DNA from: Xiphydria camelus
Lineage: Eukaryota > Arthropoda > Insecta > Hymenoptera > Xiphydriidae
Length of the DNA: 64,000 nt
NCBI GenBank assembly: GCA_963678675.1
Contig: OY783195.1
Location: 12,994,505 to 13,058,504, forward strand
Direction of reading: 5' to 3'
Part shown: in pieces, positions 1 to 10,035 of the stretch
Layout: each line of letters starts with the position of its first letter
Position numbering within the stretch: position 1 is the stretch's first letter
Notes under the pieces: generated by a model
Told to the model about the DNA's origin: nothing
The model's input: only the letters and a program-made list of their open reading frames with translations
Database searches by the model: none
Position numbers and translations under genes: made by a program

Positions 1-1
1 G

Positions 2-766
2 GACGGATAAAAAATTAACGGAGCGGTGGGATCCAGTTTTCATAAGCAGAATTCCAAGAAGAAATGTAGTTTCAGATTGGAGGAACACTGCACTATCTTT
101 CAGGCGGAGCTAATGGCCATACATGTCTGTGCACGGGATGTGGTGCAGGAAAGGGTATGGTATAAGCATATTGTGATCTGCTCAGATAGTCAGGCTGCCT
201 TGAAGGCTCTTGAAAATCTGAGTATAAGAACAGAGATTATCGAGAGGTGTAGGAAATCACTAGATGAACTAGCCGTAGATAATAAGGTGAGATTATTGTG
301 GGTCCCGGGTCATTCGGGGATACCAGGAAATGAGAAGGCTGATGAGCTCGCGAGGAGAGGAGCCAAAGGGTCACTCTATCTTCCGGGCACGGAGGTCGGG
401 ATGCCAAGAGAGGCTGTTAAACGCTGTATCAAGGAATGGGTCATTGAAAGGTTGAACCAGGACTGGAAGGAGGCGAAGGGTATGAGACAATCCAAGATCT
501 TCATCAAAGAATGGAGCAAGACGCGTACAGATGAATTGATGAAGTTAGACCAAATGTCAATGAGGACTATGGTGTCCATATATACAGGACACTGTAGGCT
601 TCGTAGACATATGAACATACTGGGCCAATCGGTCGAGGTAGACTGCAGGCTATGCAGAGAGGCCGAAGAGACGCCTGGGCATATAATCGGTGATTGCCCA
701 AGAATTGGGAGGAGAAGAAGGGGGATCACGGGAAGGAACTTCCTGAGGGAAGAGGAATGTGGATAG
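2..766 (+). pseudogene. RNase H and C-terminal zinc-knuckle end of a non-LTR retrotransposon ORF2
   Basis: This is the 3' end of the ORF2 polyprotein of an RNase H-bearing non-LTR retrotransposon (I/R1/LOA group). RNase H would remove the RNA strand after target-primed reverse transcription. The frame enters from the window edge: bases 2-7 read D-G of the TDGS box, but the next codon (8-10) is TAA, so the copy is dead. Further RNase H motifs follow: FQAEL (catalytic E), CSDSQAAL (D) and WVPGHSGIPGNEKADELA (H/D). A CxxC...HxxxxC knuckle (CRLCREAEETPGH...C) lies near the C-terminus. The frame stops just before a short 3' UTR and a TAA-rich tail. Domain identity is clear; the clade assignment is an inference. 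Confidence 0.9.
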
Positions 767-950
767 ATCACTGTCTGGGAGATCAGGAGCTTGATTAAAG
801 ATCTTGATCTCCCGTGGCGGTGAGAGGTCCACTGAAACAATGAATGAGAGATAAAAAGGGCTTTGGGCTACTGATCGTTTCCCCATGGAGGGCCCATTAC
901 TATAATAATAATAATAACAATAATAACAATAAAAAATAATAATAATAAAT
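767..950 (+). repeat. 3' UTR and (TAA)n tail of the retrotransposon
   Basis: About 130 bp of untranslated sequence is followed by an imperfect TAA/CAA array (about 900-949). I-type and related elements end in short TAA repeats rather than long poly(A), so this marks the 3' terminus of the element upstream. Confidence 0.8.
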
Positions 951-954
951 ATGT

Positions 955-1268
955 ATTGCCATCTCTTCGTCCAGACAATCGCATAGCTCGCCTTTATCTT
1001 CTTGGGTTTCATTATTTTCCAAAATATCTGCATTTCCTCCTGCACTACTGTCTAATAAGTGTATGTACCACAAAATGTCTTCCTTGTTTTGCCATTCTTC
1101 ACTAAAATGCTCCTTCATCAAATGATTCAAACTTTTTTTCTTTTTATCTGGTATAGAATTACCTAATGGTAACCTATTTAGCTGTAAACGGCCTTCAGAT
1201 TTGTCCTTCTTAACATGTAACTCCCAAGTAGTTGTCTCAGATACTGTGAACCGATGATATAGAAACAT
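955..1268 (-). pseudogene. Unrecognised open reading frame fragment
   Basis: An open frame on the minus strand starts at a methionine near 1268 and reads about 105 residues before running into the retrotransposon tail at about 950, so its 3' end was lost to that insertion. The peptide is charged and contains WELHVKKDK, LPLGNSIPDKKKKSL and EEWQNKEDILWYIHLLDSS. I do not recognise the family. It lies upstream of other transposase-like debris (3.0-4.6 kb) and may belong with it. Frame length and composition support former coding sequence, but only weakly. Confidence 0.3.
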
Positions 1269-1299
1269 CTTTACTTTAATAGTAGTTTCAATATTTTGA

Positions 1300-2310
1300 A
1301 GCGAAACTTCTTTACTGAGGGTACTAAAATCGCGCGCGCCGACACGAGAGACCGTAACGAAACCCACACACTCCAGTGCTTCCGACCGTGCCTCACTCAT
1401 ACAGCGCTCTCGACATTGCCCCAATACACCGCTCTCAACTCTGCCCCATTCCACCGCTCTCTACCATACCTATCGCCTTTGCCAGGCAAGCCATGTGTCG
1501 ATTTTGCGACGCTGGAGCGCCAGGCCGCCGTGCGCCTATCACTCACGCGACGAGGCTCACTATTATCGCAACCTAAGTAACGCACTAATCCAGATATCAT
1601 CTGTACATCGGTCGCAACAGCGAGGCAGGCGGTATGTTTTGTTGAATGGGGCTTACGAATACGTTCGCAGTCCCACTCATTTCCCTCAAAACTACCTCTC
1701 AGTATATCTAATTGTAAACCACGGCTACATCACGGAATTACTGTATCTCTTTGAATCCAATATAATCACCAGTAATATTGTGAGTGCAGTGTTGAATCAT
1801 TTTAATTAACCGATACGGTTTAAATCCACCACTCTACGTTTCCGGTCACTAGTCGTGTCACGCAATAGTGCCTTCGGGATTTACGACCTCGAGGAGATCT
1901 ACTCTTGATCGCACATGTTATAGTTATTAACTTTAAACTGAAGAAAAATGACGCAAAAATCAATCGCTGTTTAGACTGTGCAGAGGGGGTCTGGTTTATG
2001 TTGCTCGAAAGGGTTTCTTCGGGCGATGAAAGCTATTGTTCGTATTATGAGGCGACGCAGTGTCGCACCTCCACTAAGAGGACTGTTTAGTCTCATCATA
2101 AATCTAGCGTTTAGGACCTTTTTTTGGGCGTATCCGTAAGATGATATAAGAAGCCAGACTAGAGGGCGCAGAGTTACTTGTGAGTTGTTTGTATTTCGTT
2201 TGTACATTTTCAGTTTTCCGGATTTTACCACGTCGAATGGCCGGCTATACGGAGCTCGTGTAGTCTGCGATCGGAGTCGTGACCTTTCTCGAGTAACCAC
2301 CATGCATTAC
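1300..2310. other. Intergenic stretch with a short tandem repeat
   Basis: No convincing gene. GC-rich sequence (about 1330-1560) includes a roughly 25-bp imperfect tandem repeat at about 1404-1470 (three units starting CGCTCTC, two with a GCCCCA core). The rest is anonymous. Confidence 0.5.
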
Positions 2311-2555
2311 TGTACATTCTCTCGTGTGAGTGTGTATGTGTGTCTATTAATTTATAATTATTGTTGCAAAAAAACAACAAAACGGTCAAAAGAGTACAGT
2401 GACAGGCAACGTGTAAAATAAAGTTTCAATTTCGTTAACAACACTCTCAATGAACACTGAACATTCTTTCACGTGTGTGTTATATTAAAATTATTATGGC
2501 AAAAACAGGAAAACAACGGGCAAAAGAGTTTCGTGACAGGCACCGTGTAAAGAAG
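2311..2555 (+). repeat. Direct duplication of about 120-130 bp
   Basis: The segment ending at about 2421 (GTCAAAAGAGT...GTGACAGGCAACGTGTAAA) is repeated with changes ending at about 2555 (GGCAAAAGAGT...GTGACAGGCACCGTGTAAA). The preceding TGTGTGT-rich leaders also match. The second copy holds the start of the 2475-2843 frame; the first is closed by a stop. Confidence 0.65.
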
Positions 2556-2843
2556 ACAGTGACGAAGACTCTACCTAAAACTGATGCAGAACGAAGTCGA
2601 AAATGGAGAGAGATAATTAAATTAACACAAGCAAATATTACTATATCTGCTAATGCAGATCAACACCAGTCCCAAACCCTGGAGAATGTAACAGATTTTC
2701 AAGTTCCTGGAGGATCCAATATCGGTGAAAATACATCCAGTGAATGTGATATTCCTTACACTACATTTTGTGCCCATAAAAAAATTCATATTGAATTCAA
2801 CAAAAAACACAAAACGTGTGGCCGCCACACGCGGAGGAAGTGA
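2475..2843 (+). pseudogene. Basic N-terminal fragment of a transposon-type protein
   Basis: The 122-residue frame is very basic at its start. Translation more plausibly begins at ATG 2496 (MAKTGKQRAKEFRDRHR) than at 2475. It carries KTDAERSRKWREI, a pattern I associate from memory with N-termini of insect transposon-derived proteins. The last part (after about residue 105) reads into the left arm of the 2814-3017 inverted repeat, so the C-terminus is not native. No catalytic domain is present. An N-terminal exon remnant of a mobile-element gene is more likely than a host gene. Confidence 0.35.
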
Positions 2844-3017
2844 AACTTGGATATCAGTTTCTCTGAATTTGATTCCGGTGGTATTAGTTTCAATTGGCTC
2901 TACGAAGAAGCATTGTAAAAGACTTGTATAGAACCAATTGAAACTAATACCACCGGAATCAAATTCAGAGAAACTGATATCGAAGTTTCACTTCTTCCGC
3001 GTGTGGCGGCCACACGT
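2814..3017. repeat. Near-perfect inverted repeat, arms about 87 bp
   Basis: The left arm (2814-2900) starts ACGTGTGGCCGCCACACG and runs to CAATTGG. It is repeated in reverse complement at 2931-3017 with only a few mismatches, separated by about 30 bp. The outer end is itself a palindrome (GTGTGGCCGCCACAC). It could fold into a long hairpin and looks like a foldback MITE or an inverted duplication. Confidence 0.85.
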
Positions 3018-3036
3018 TTTTTATTCATAAATTTTT

Positions 3037-4570
3037 TTAATTGGATTTTTTTGCAATCCGAATTTCCCTTAATTTTTTATACACCTTTTCCAGTTCTTTA
3101 ACATAATACATTTGCCAGTCAGGACCGAGTGTTTTTACCGAACCTACTTCCGAATACATTTCTACGTATTTTTCTTTCAATATTATGACCGGATGTCTTT
3201 TCAAAATTTTCTCAACTCTTCCGAATGCTCGGTCCGCAGGTAGAAATCTATGCCCTGGGACTGGAAATGTTATTATTATTTCTGACACATTATCTGGAGA
3301 TTTGTTTTTAAGCCAATATATTAAGGTGTGAATAATATGCAAATTCTTATTCTGCCCCTACATCCGTCGCAGAGTAGTCTGAGAAGGTGTACTCCTTCAT
3401 AATTTAAACTTTAAAGATGATGGAACAAAGCGGAACCAATATGAATAGCCCCCCAATATGAATAGCATTGAATAGCCCCCCTTCCAGCTAAATCTTCTGT
3501 CCATACATAGAACGAGACGTCATAGGAACGCAGCAAAAAGCATACCAACTGATTTGATGAGAATAAAACGCATCCCCGATTGGTGTACGGGGTAGCGGTT
3601 GCCCTTGCTGAAGGTTAAAACAAAAGGTTATGCTGTTATCAAGATTTTCTTAGGTGAGTTCATAACAAGTGGTTACCCTTTTCCTGTGGACGCAGTACTC
3701 CATAATAAGGTTTTGTCTTTTCTGTAAGTCTCTTGTGTGTCTTATTCGCTCCTTCAACCTGGTGCACTTGGAACACACATCTGATGCCGGGGATGAGAAG
3801 CCGATATTAGAATCATTCAGAAAGATGTTTCTGAACATATCGTAGTTTACTTGATATTCTGGATTACATTTCCTGTTATACATTTTATGCAACTTTGCTA
3901 CAGAAAGGATTGCAGAAAGGTTGGACTTTTGTCTGTTATACTTAGTAGCTTTCTTTACTTCGCAAGTTACCAATAAATTCTCGTACTTTTACTTTTTTTG
4001 ATACAGTTTTCTCAGATACTCTATCACTTCCCTATTTCTCCTTCAGAACACCTCCTAACTCCAGAACCTTTGCAATTGTGACGAGTCTATGTTTACTTAT
4101 GCCAAAAACAGCAGAGAAAAATGTTTTGCAAATCTTAACCATATTTTAATTAGACTTTAACATGTAACAAATTGTTGCATTCTTGTCTCTCATTTCTTTA
4201 TTTTGCCTGCATTGTTTAATAGGCATAACAGACATATAATTACATAAGAACATATCTGACGGACTGTCTCTTCGTGACTATAAAGCTGTGCTCTAAGCTT
4301 TTGAATATCTTGCATACTCACTTTACAGCATTCATAAGTTTTACCATCATGATGACAAGGACGTGTAAGACCTTCTAATCTAGAGAGAGAGAGAGAGAGA
4401 GTCCGGGTCTGAATACCCAAGGTACATAAAAATTGTTTAAAAATCATACTTTTAAAAATAACCTAACCTTATTTTTGCTTTTTAGGTGCTTTTCTTTTGT
4501 TCTCGCGTCTTTTTCTTTTCCTACTTCCATCATTCTCTTCATTTACACTAATATCTTCCTCCATAATACA
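3037..4570 (-). pseudogene. Broken DDE-like transposase gene, same superfamily as 59487-61429
   Basis: On the minus strand the pieces lie in protein order. A first exon starts at about 4570 (MEEDISVNEENDG, then a Lys/Arg-rich tract). A second begins after a CT-rich acceptor at about 4380 (PCHHDGKTYECCKVS). A third (3650-3973) has KLHKMYNRKCNPEYQVNYDMFRNIF and CSKC. A C-terminal piece (3037-3342) has PGHRFLPADRAFGRVEK. The order CxxC region then GH...DR.FG..EK matches the transposase at 59487-61429. The central part with the first catalytic acidic residues is missing between about 3345 and 3650, and frames are broken, so it is non-functional. The superfamily assignment is my inference. Confidence 0.55.
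4381..4402 (-). repeat. (GA)n microsatellite acting as a possible splice acceptor tract
   Basis: About nine GA units. Read on the minus strand this is a run of CT followed by CTAG, immediately before the LEGLTRPC coding piece. That is the composition of a polypyrimidine tract plus AG acceptor. Confidence 0.5.
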
Positions 4571-4712
4571 CACTTTTCAATTTAAAACCATAAACACACT
4601 ACTTCTATTCCACAATATTGAACGATTGAAGGTACGTGGCATCACAAAACAATAACATCACTAATGAACTAAAACCGTAAAAGATACGCACAGACTTGTT
4701 TATTTGGATATA

Positions 4713-4965
4713 CAGTCAACTCTCGTTATAAGGCCGGCGCAGGGGCTGTAAGAGAGGCGCATTCTGAGAAGTGGCCTTCCCCCACTCCTTGCGTCACTCC
4801 CCGCACACGGTTTCCTACTTTCGTTTAGAAGGACCCCAGGACTAAAGTAGCCCGCATTGATGAGCGGCCTTATAACAAGAGTAGCAACGTTTAAAGCGCC
4901 GTGGTGGGAGTGATGCTTGAGCGAAGCGGCCTTATAATGAGCGGCCTTATAACGAGAGTTGACTG
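4713..4965. mobile_element. Pogo/Tigger-type MITE, 253 bp, TA target duplication
   Basis: Terminal inverted repeats begin CAGTCAACTCTCGTTATA and end TATAACGAGAGTTGACTG, flanked by TA on both sides (4711-4712 and 4966-4967). Internal GCGGCCTTATAA motifs are repeated at both ends. Termini of the form CAGTnnACTCTCGTTATA with TA duplications are typical of pogo/Tigger-like elements. There is no coding capacity. Confidence 0.85.
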
Positions 4966-5167
4966 TATCCACGTTTGTTTGCGAAATTTGGATATAACCG
5001 GCTTTGCTCCAAATGTTGAAATTCACTTAACAATTTTAAAGGGATTTATACGGTTTTGGCTGCACACGAATATATGCACTTATAGATATCACGACCTACA
5101 TTCGGAAACCATCAAAAGAAGATTTTGTGTAAAAAGTGGATATATCCGGTTTTACACGCGAGCTCCT

Positions 5168-5720
5168 CAAATATTCTGTACGTGTAACAGATCACGCGTT
5201 GATCACTTGACCCAATTCACGTACGAATGACGTGATTCAAGCGATGAAAGTTCCAAATACACGTACAGATAACACGCTGATGCTATGAGGGGTATAGGTG
5301 TAAAAGCTGCCAAGTCACATAGTCACATTTTTGTGAAGTCTGAGTTGGATACGGGAATTTGTCCTTTATAAGTACGTGCATAAGGTCGAATATAATTTAG
5401 GTGCAAATTCCATCTTAAACCGTAGAAAAAATAAAGTCCACCGTCCATAATATAAAGTAGAAAATACGGTTGCAACTGCACGTACTTATAAGGAACAAAT
5501 TCCCGTGTCTGACTCAGATTTCACAAAAATGTAACTTGACGGCTTTCGCATCTATACCCCTCATATACTAATCACGTGAGCGTGTGCATCGATAAGAGGC
5601 TTCAGCGCATGCCTGAAAAATTAGAAAAATATCGAGGCGAGACGTGGGCCTCTGAATGTACAAGATTCATATGATGAGAATGTGGAGCTCTAGCCCGAGT
5701 CGTCTACTTTGACCTGCTTA
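5168..5720. repeat. Left arm of a long interrupted inverted repeat (pairs with 7400-7907)
   Basis: 5168-5271 is the reverse complement of about 7800-7907 with moderate divergence. 5569-5620 (CACGTGAGC, GCATCGATAAG) is the reverse complement of about 7616-7668. A shared CCGAGTCGTC block near 5690 recurs inverted near 7410. The arms enclose about 2 kb that includes the tRNA-like sequences. Confidence 0.6.
5284..5566. mobile_element. Palindromic MITE inside the left arm
   Basis: The left half (TATGAGGGGTATAGGTG ... GTACGTGCA, to about 5380) is repeated inverted from about 5477 to 5566 (TGCACGTAC ... CTATACCCCTCATA). It sits exactly where the corresponding right arm (7668-7800) lacks matching sequence, as expected for a later insertion. 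Confidence 0.65.
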
Positions 5721-6600
5721 CCCCCTAGAACACCTAAAATAATCCTAAGTTCCTCCTCAAAACCCTACATTCTATTTTCAACCCTGATTTCCGCCTAGAG
5801 GTCCTACTACCTCCTGCCACCATCTTTTTCAGCCTAAATTTCCGCAATCATCTTTTACCTTTTGCAAATACCACCTATATATTAAGCCTATAACTCCTCT
5901 ACGATGTAGTGAATGATAATTTTTTCGCTTTATTTAATAAATCTTGATCTTTTTTTATGAAAAATACATAAAACCGTAATTAGAGTAATTAGAAGAGTAT
6001 TTCCCACTTTCTGCTTTCCTTTTTTGATCACTAATAAAAGAATATTTTATAAGAAGAAAATGACAAAATCTATTTATCCTAAATTTCACTGAAACCAAAC
6101 TTTATTTCCAAAAATTGTTTACAACATGAATTACTACATTAAAAACTTAGGCATAGACAAATAATCAATCATTATTATTTATTAATTTTAATCCCCATAT
6201 ATATTCGCCCAAAATTTATTAGAACTATAGAAAATACACAGTATTTCGGCAGGCAAAATTTTTTATTCAATTTATTCCAACTCTTTATCGTTTACCGGTA
6301 TGCCGATATATACTTCATTGTCTCCAATGTTCATAAAGACACACACAGTGTGTAAAGATTGTACTGGTACAGCCAAAATATTGTCGGTCACCTGAACTTT
6401 GCATAGACATTTCGTGGTCGCATAAGTGAATCGATCACCTGTGGCCTGAAAAACCTCCGTAATTTGAACTTCTTGAGTTATACCGAAGTGTTGACCAATG
6501 TAGTGACATACCGGAAGCATACAATGACATTCTCTCATAGCTTTAATAAAATAGCTGTGTACCTTATACACAAGTTTATTTTACTACTTGTCAGGCAATC
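5720..6600. other. AT-rich anonymous sequence
   Basis: No gene seen. A minus-strand frame of 99 codons (6272-6571) is open but unrecognised, and nothing else supports it. Confidence 0.4.
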
Positions 6601-6670
6601 GAGTATGGCTACACTAGTAGCGTGCTGGACTCGCATGCTTAAGGACCCGGGTTCGATTCCCCCGTGGTAT
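6601..6670 (+). repeat. tRNA-like sequence (SINE head or tRNA pseudogene)
   Basis: A box-B match GGTTCGATTCC follows a degenerate box A (TGGCTACACTAG). The segment GTGCTGGACTCGCATGC occupies the anticodon-arm position, and a T-rich run follows (a Pol III terminator). The ends do not form a convincing acceptor stem, so a tRNA-derived SINE head or a tRNA pseudogene is more likely than a working tRNA. Confidence 0.55.
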
Positions 6671-7000
6671 TTTTTTTTTTCATTACGAAATTGTTAAATT
6701 TTTTTACAACGTACGGAAACGAACGTGCAAACACTTCGTAAATTTATTGTGAATGCACTGTGTCTTCATAAGATTTTTAAATTAAAAAATAACAAAATTA
6801 ATATAATAATGATATTTCAAACAGTGCAAATTGCACCGAATTATTCCATAAATAATGAATGATTAATTATCATAATCGCTATTGTTTTGAAAAAGAAAGT
6901 ATCAATTTATTTTATAAAATTTAATGAGAGGAACCTTCGAGAGCAGTCACTGTCATGTTCGGTTTCTATATATGACTGGAGTCGACCAGCACCACTCGAA

Positions 7001-7120
7001 GAGTCGGTGGCTCAATTGGTAGAGTGCGAAAGCATTCCCAGTTTCGAAGCAGCTCGTCCTTAAGATCGCAGGTTCGAGTCCCGGTAGGGTATATCCTAGT
7101 GGTGTCGGTTTTTGTTTTTC
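7001..7120 (+). repeat. tRNA-derived SINE-like unit
   Basis: Box A (TGGCTCAATTGGTAGAG) and box B (GGTTCGAGTCC) fit the Pol III consensus. The spacing is longer than in a normal tRNA and the distal part runs into GTAGGGTATATCC and a T-rich tract. A related unit lies on the minus strand at about 27880-27967 (same GGTTCGAATCC and GGTAGGGTAT ending). Confidence 0.65.
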
Positions 7121-7399
7121 ATATATGATGCAATATAAAGCAATATTAAGGCACTGCGTGCGTTCCCTTTTTTGCAATCCCTCAGTGAGGATCCAGAGGT
7201 TCAAATTATAATTTAAATTTCGACTCGAGTAAGGTGTATTTCACTGAAAATTGCACCCCTTTATTTCCTCCTTAAACCTCGGATTCGGGAAATAACTCGA
7301 CGTTGTAGGTGCTAAGCAGGGCCTAGTTTTCAATGTAATTTAAGACCTGGTTTCATCCTTTACCTCCTACTGAGGTAGAAGGTTTAGGGTCTACTCAGG

Positions 7400-7907
7400 T
7401 TCAATTTGACGACTCGGGAGCGTTCGACGCATGAAGAACGTCACACTCTACGCGCGCGGCGTTCATAGGCTCAAATTATGAGGTGCCAACTTTCATTTCA
7501 CGCGCGGAACGCAATTAACAAAATAGATACTTTTTTTGTCTAAATACACATATAGAAAATGCATCTACAGAACGATATCGAATAATCTTGAACGATACAG
7601 TCACAGCTGATTTTTCGTGCATGCGTCGAAGCCGCTTATCGATGCACATGCTCACGTGATCAGTATATGTAGCGCGAGCATTTGGAACATGCAAACTCTC
7701 TAGAATTCATAACTAAATGTTTAAATAATGAAAGCATGTAGGCCCAGCGATTCAAATGTGAACGCCACGCTCACACTTCATTAGAGAGCGTCGGTATTTT
7801 ATCTGTACGTGTATGTATTTGGAACTTTCATCACTTGAATTCACATCATTCATAAGTGAATTGGTCCAAGCGATCAACGCATGATCTGTTACATGTACAG
7901 AATATTT
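7400..7907. repeat. Right arm of the long interrupted inverted repeat
   Basis: Reverse-complement partner of 5168-5720 (matching blocks about 7405-7420, 7616-7668 and 7800-7907). It lacks the 283-bp palindrome found in the left arm. Confidence 0.55.
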
Positions 7908-8239
7908 GTAATTTCTCTCCGTGATGGTATTCTTAAAAAATTCATAATTCATGAACACCATAATGAAAAAATCTATAACGAGAACTAAGGGTCTTTTATA
8001 GTGAGCACAACAGGAGAAAACAAAATTAATTCACATTTACAGTAGCCATACTATTTTCGCGTGATATTTTATTTCTAGAAAATAGAACAAATGGATAGAT
8101 AGCCTTGTTCGAATAGTCCAATGCAATTGGAGAGAGATGTCTAAAAGTATGAAGAAATATGACAGACTGGTTTCTCAATCTTTTATGCTTTCGATTATCT
8201 ATTCTTTCATCTATACTTTGAGGATTCACAGTACTTGAC

Positions 8240-8640
8240 AGTGATATTCGGCATATTTCCTGGCGAATTAGTGAAATTATACAAATCAAGGGAACTCAAA
8301 ATTTGCTCTTCAGCTGAACGCTGTAGACTAGCTCTTGCTGCCAAGCGCTTAACTGTTCCACCAATTCCATCACATGGTCCCTTGCCATGAGCTGTCTCAA
8401 ATAAATGCCACTCACAATGAGTGGCATTTTTTCCATCAATGAGTGGCATTTTTTGCGACAGCTCATGACAAGGGACCATGTGATGGAATTGGCGGAACAG
8501 TTAAGCGCTTGGCAGCAAGAGCTAGTCTACAGCGTTCGGCTGAAGAGCAAATTTTGAGCCCCCTTGATTTGTATAATTTCGCTAATTCACTAGGAAATAT
8601 GCCGAATATTACTGTAAAGTACTGTGAATCCTCAAAGTAT
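8240..8640. repeat. Inverted duplication of a transposase-derived fragment
   Basis: About 8270-8430 (minus) and 8443-8600 (plus) carry the same sequence head to head, joined at a short GAGTGGCATTTTTT centre. Both encode the same peptide, so the palindrome arose by inverted duplication of coding sequence of element A. Confidence 0.75.
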
Positions 8641-8799
8641 TTCCATTCAAAGAACTTTTTAACTGAACGATTCTTATGTACGAAAACTGTTCCTCATACA
8701 CTTCAAACACATTATATTATTCCCACTGCTAATCACTCTGTAATTATGAGAAAATATTCTTTTTCTAACGATTATACAGTCTACAAAATAATAAAATAA
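8446..8799 (+). pseudogene. C-terminal transposase-like fragment of element A
   Basis: The frame has HDKGPCDGIGGTVKRLAARA, then SLQRSAEEQIL and ITVKYCESSKYF. The HGKGPCDGxGGTxKR pattern is familiar to me from uncharacterised mobile-element proteins of insects and other animals; I cannot name the superfamily with confidence. The fragment lacks the N-terminal and catalytic parts. A second plus-strand copy, with a small deletion, lies at 36934-37250 inside the larger copy of the same element, and an inverted copy precedes this one. Confidence 0.6.
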
Positions 8800-9458
8800 A
8801 AAATCATGACATATGATGCTGACACTTTATTTTTAAAAGGATTCCTTTTTCTGCTACTTAGTAATTGTTTAACACATAGGCTGTCCCCATAAGGAATTTT
8901 TTCCATCCCACGACGTCCAAAAATGAAATCACCATGCATACGGCAATGGCAAATGAGTCACATATGTCTCACGGACGTATAGCGACGTTTCTGTATGAAT
9001 CAAATGTAACTCATGGGACAGTCAACGTGTTAATATAAAATGAACCAATGCCCATCAAACTTCGTTTCGGGCTCAATATTGTCCTAATACACCAAGGAAT
9101 TCATGGTTAAAATTTTGTTAAAAAAAATTGCGTATTTGAGATAATTAAATATTAGTGGAATAAACTATTTTTTCTCATATTATTCGCTTATTTAGAAATG
9201 ATATCATTATATAAGGAATTTTTTGTATAAGGAATTTTTTTCTCAGAGTTCATTTAGTAGGAGAAAATTGGGAATAAATTTCATAAGATTAGAAAATATG
9301 GGAAATTTCAATAAATGATAGGACAAGAACGCAATGTTGGATTAAAAAGAAATTTGAGAATTTATTATAAATGGTAAAGCACTACATAAAGAAAAAATTA
9401 CAACAAAATCTGTGACTCAAAGGTCGGCGGCATTTAAATGTGACGTGGAATCCCCCAT
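8800..9458 (+). mobile_element. Right end of element A (terminal repeat)
   Basis: About 9050-9458 matches the reverse complement of 36440-36800 and the direct sequences 37370-37617 and 42697-42825. It ends GTGGAATCCCCCAT, the same terminus as at 42825. The left end of this copy is missing or was rearranged into the 8240-8640 palindrome. Confidence 0.65.
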
Positions 9459-9636
9459 GTACATAATTATATTGGATTTTTCAAATGTAAGACAGCGTTT
9501 TATAGGGTAAAGAAAAAAGAAGTCTTAGTCTTTCTTGCTACAACTTATCTTTTTTTATTTTAGTTTACGTTGTTTCGACTTCATTGATTCAAAATCGAAT
9601 TATTGCCGATTTTATTTATAATATTAAGCTAGTATA

Positions 9637-10035
9637 CAGGGTGACTGGTACCGCGACGTATTCCTTTGGAGAGGTGTTAGTAGAGACAATTTGCAGTCGA
9701 TTGAACTATAATATGCATAATCCACTTGTTGATAGTTTTCGAGATATTTTAATTCTTGTGTTTTCTTAGAAATGGACTACCTTTTACTACTAATTTTTTT
9801 TGTTATTTTTTTTGCCTCTACCGTTAATACACATAGTAGTTCATGTTATGTAACACAAATTATGTTAAATAGTTTGATATGACAAAAATACAGCAGCTAA
9901 AACCTAAAACACAAAAATTAAAATATCTCGAAAACTATCAACAAGTGGATTCTGCATATTGTGGTTCAATCGACTGCAAATTGTCTCTACTAACACCTCT
10001 TCAAAAAGGAATACGTCGCGGTAGCAGTCACCCTG
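9637..10035. mobile_element. Palindromic CAGGGTG MITE, 399 bp, TA duplication
   Basis: The termini are CAGGGTGACTGGTACCGCG and its inverse, with TA on both sides. The arms run about 150 bp (CCACTTGTTGATAGTTTTCGAG ... inverse). No coding capacity. TATACAGGGTG termini are typical of Tc1/mariner-superfamily derivatives. Confidence 0.85.

Noticed and set aside
7001..7093. Functional tRNA gene
   Set aside because: Boxes A and B match, but spacing is too long, no acceptor stem is evident and a related degenerate unit exists at 27.9 kb; SINE-like is more likely.
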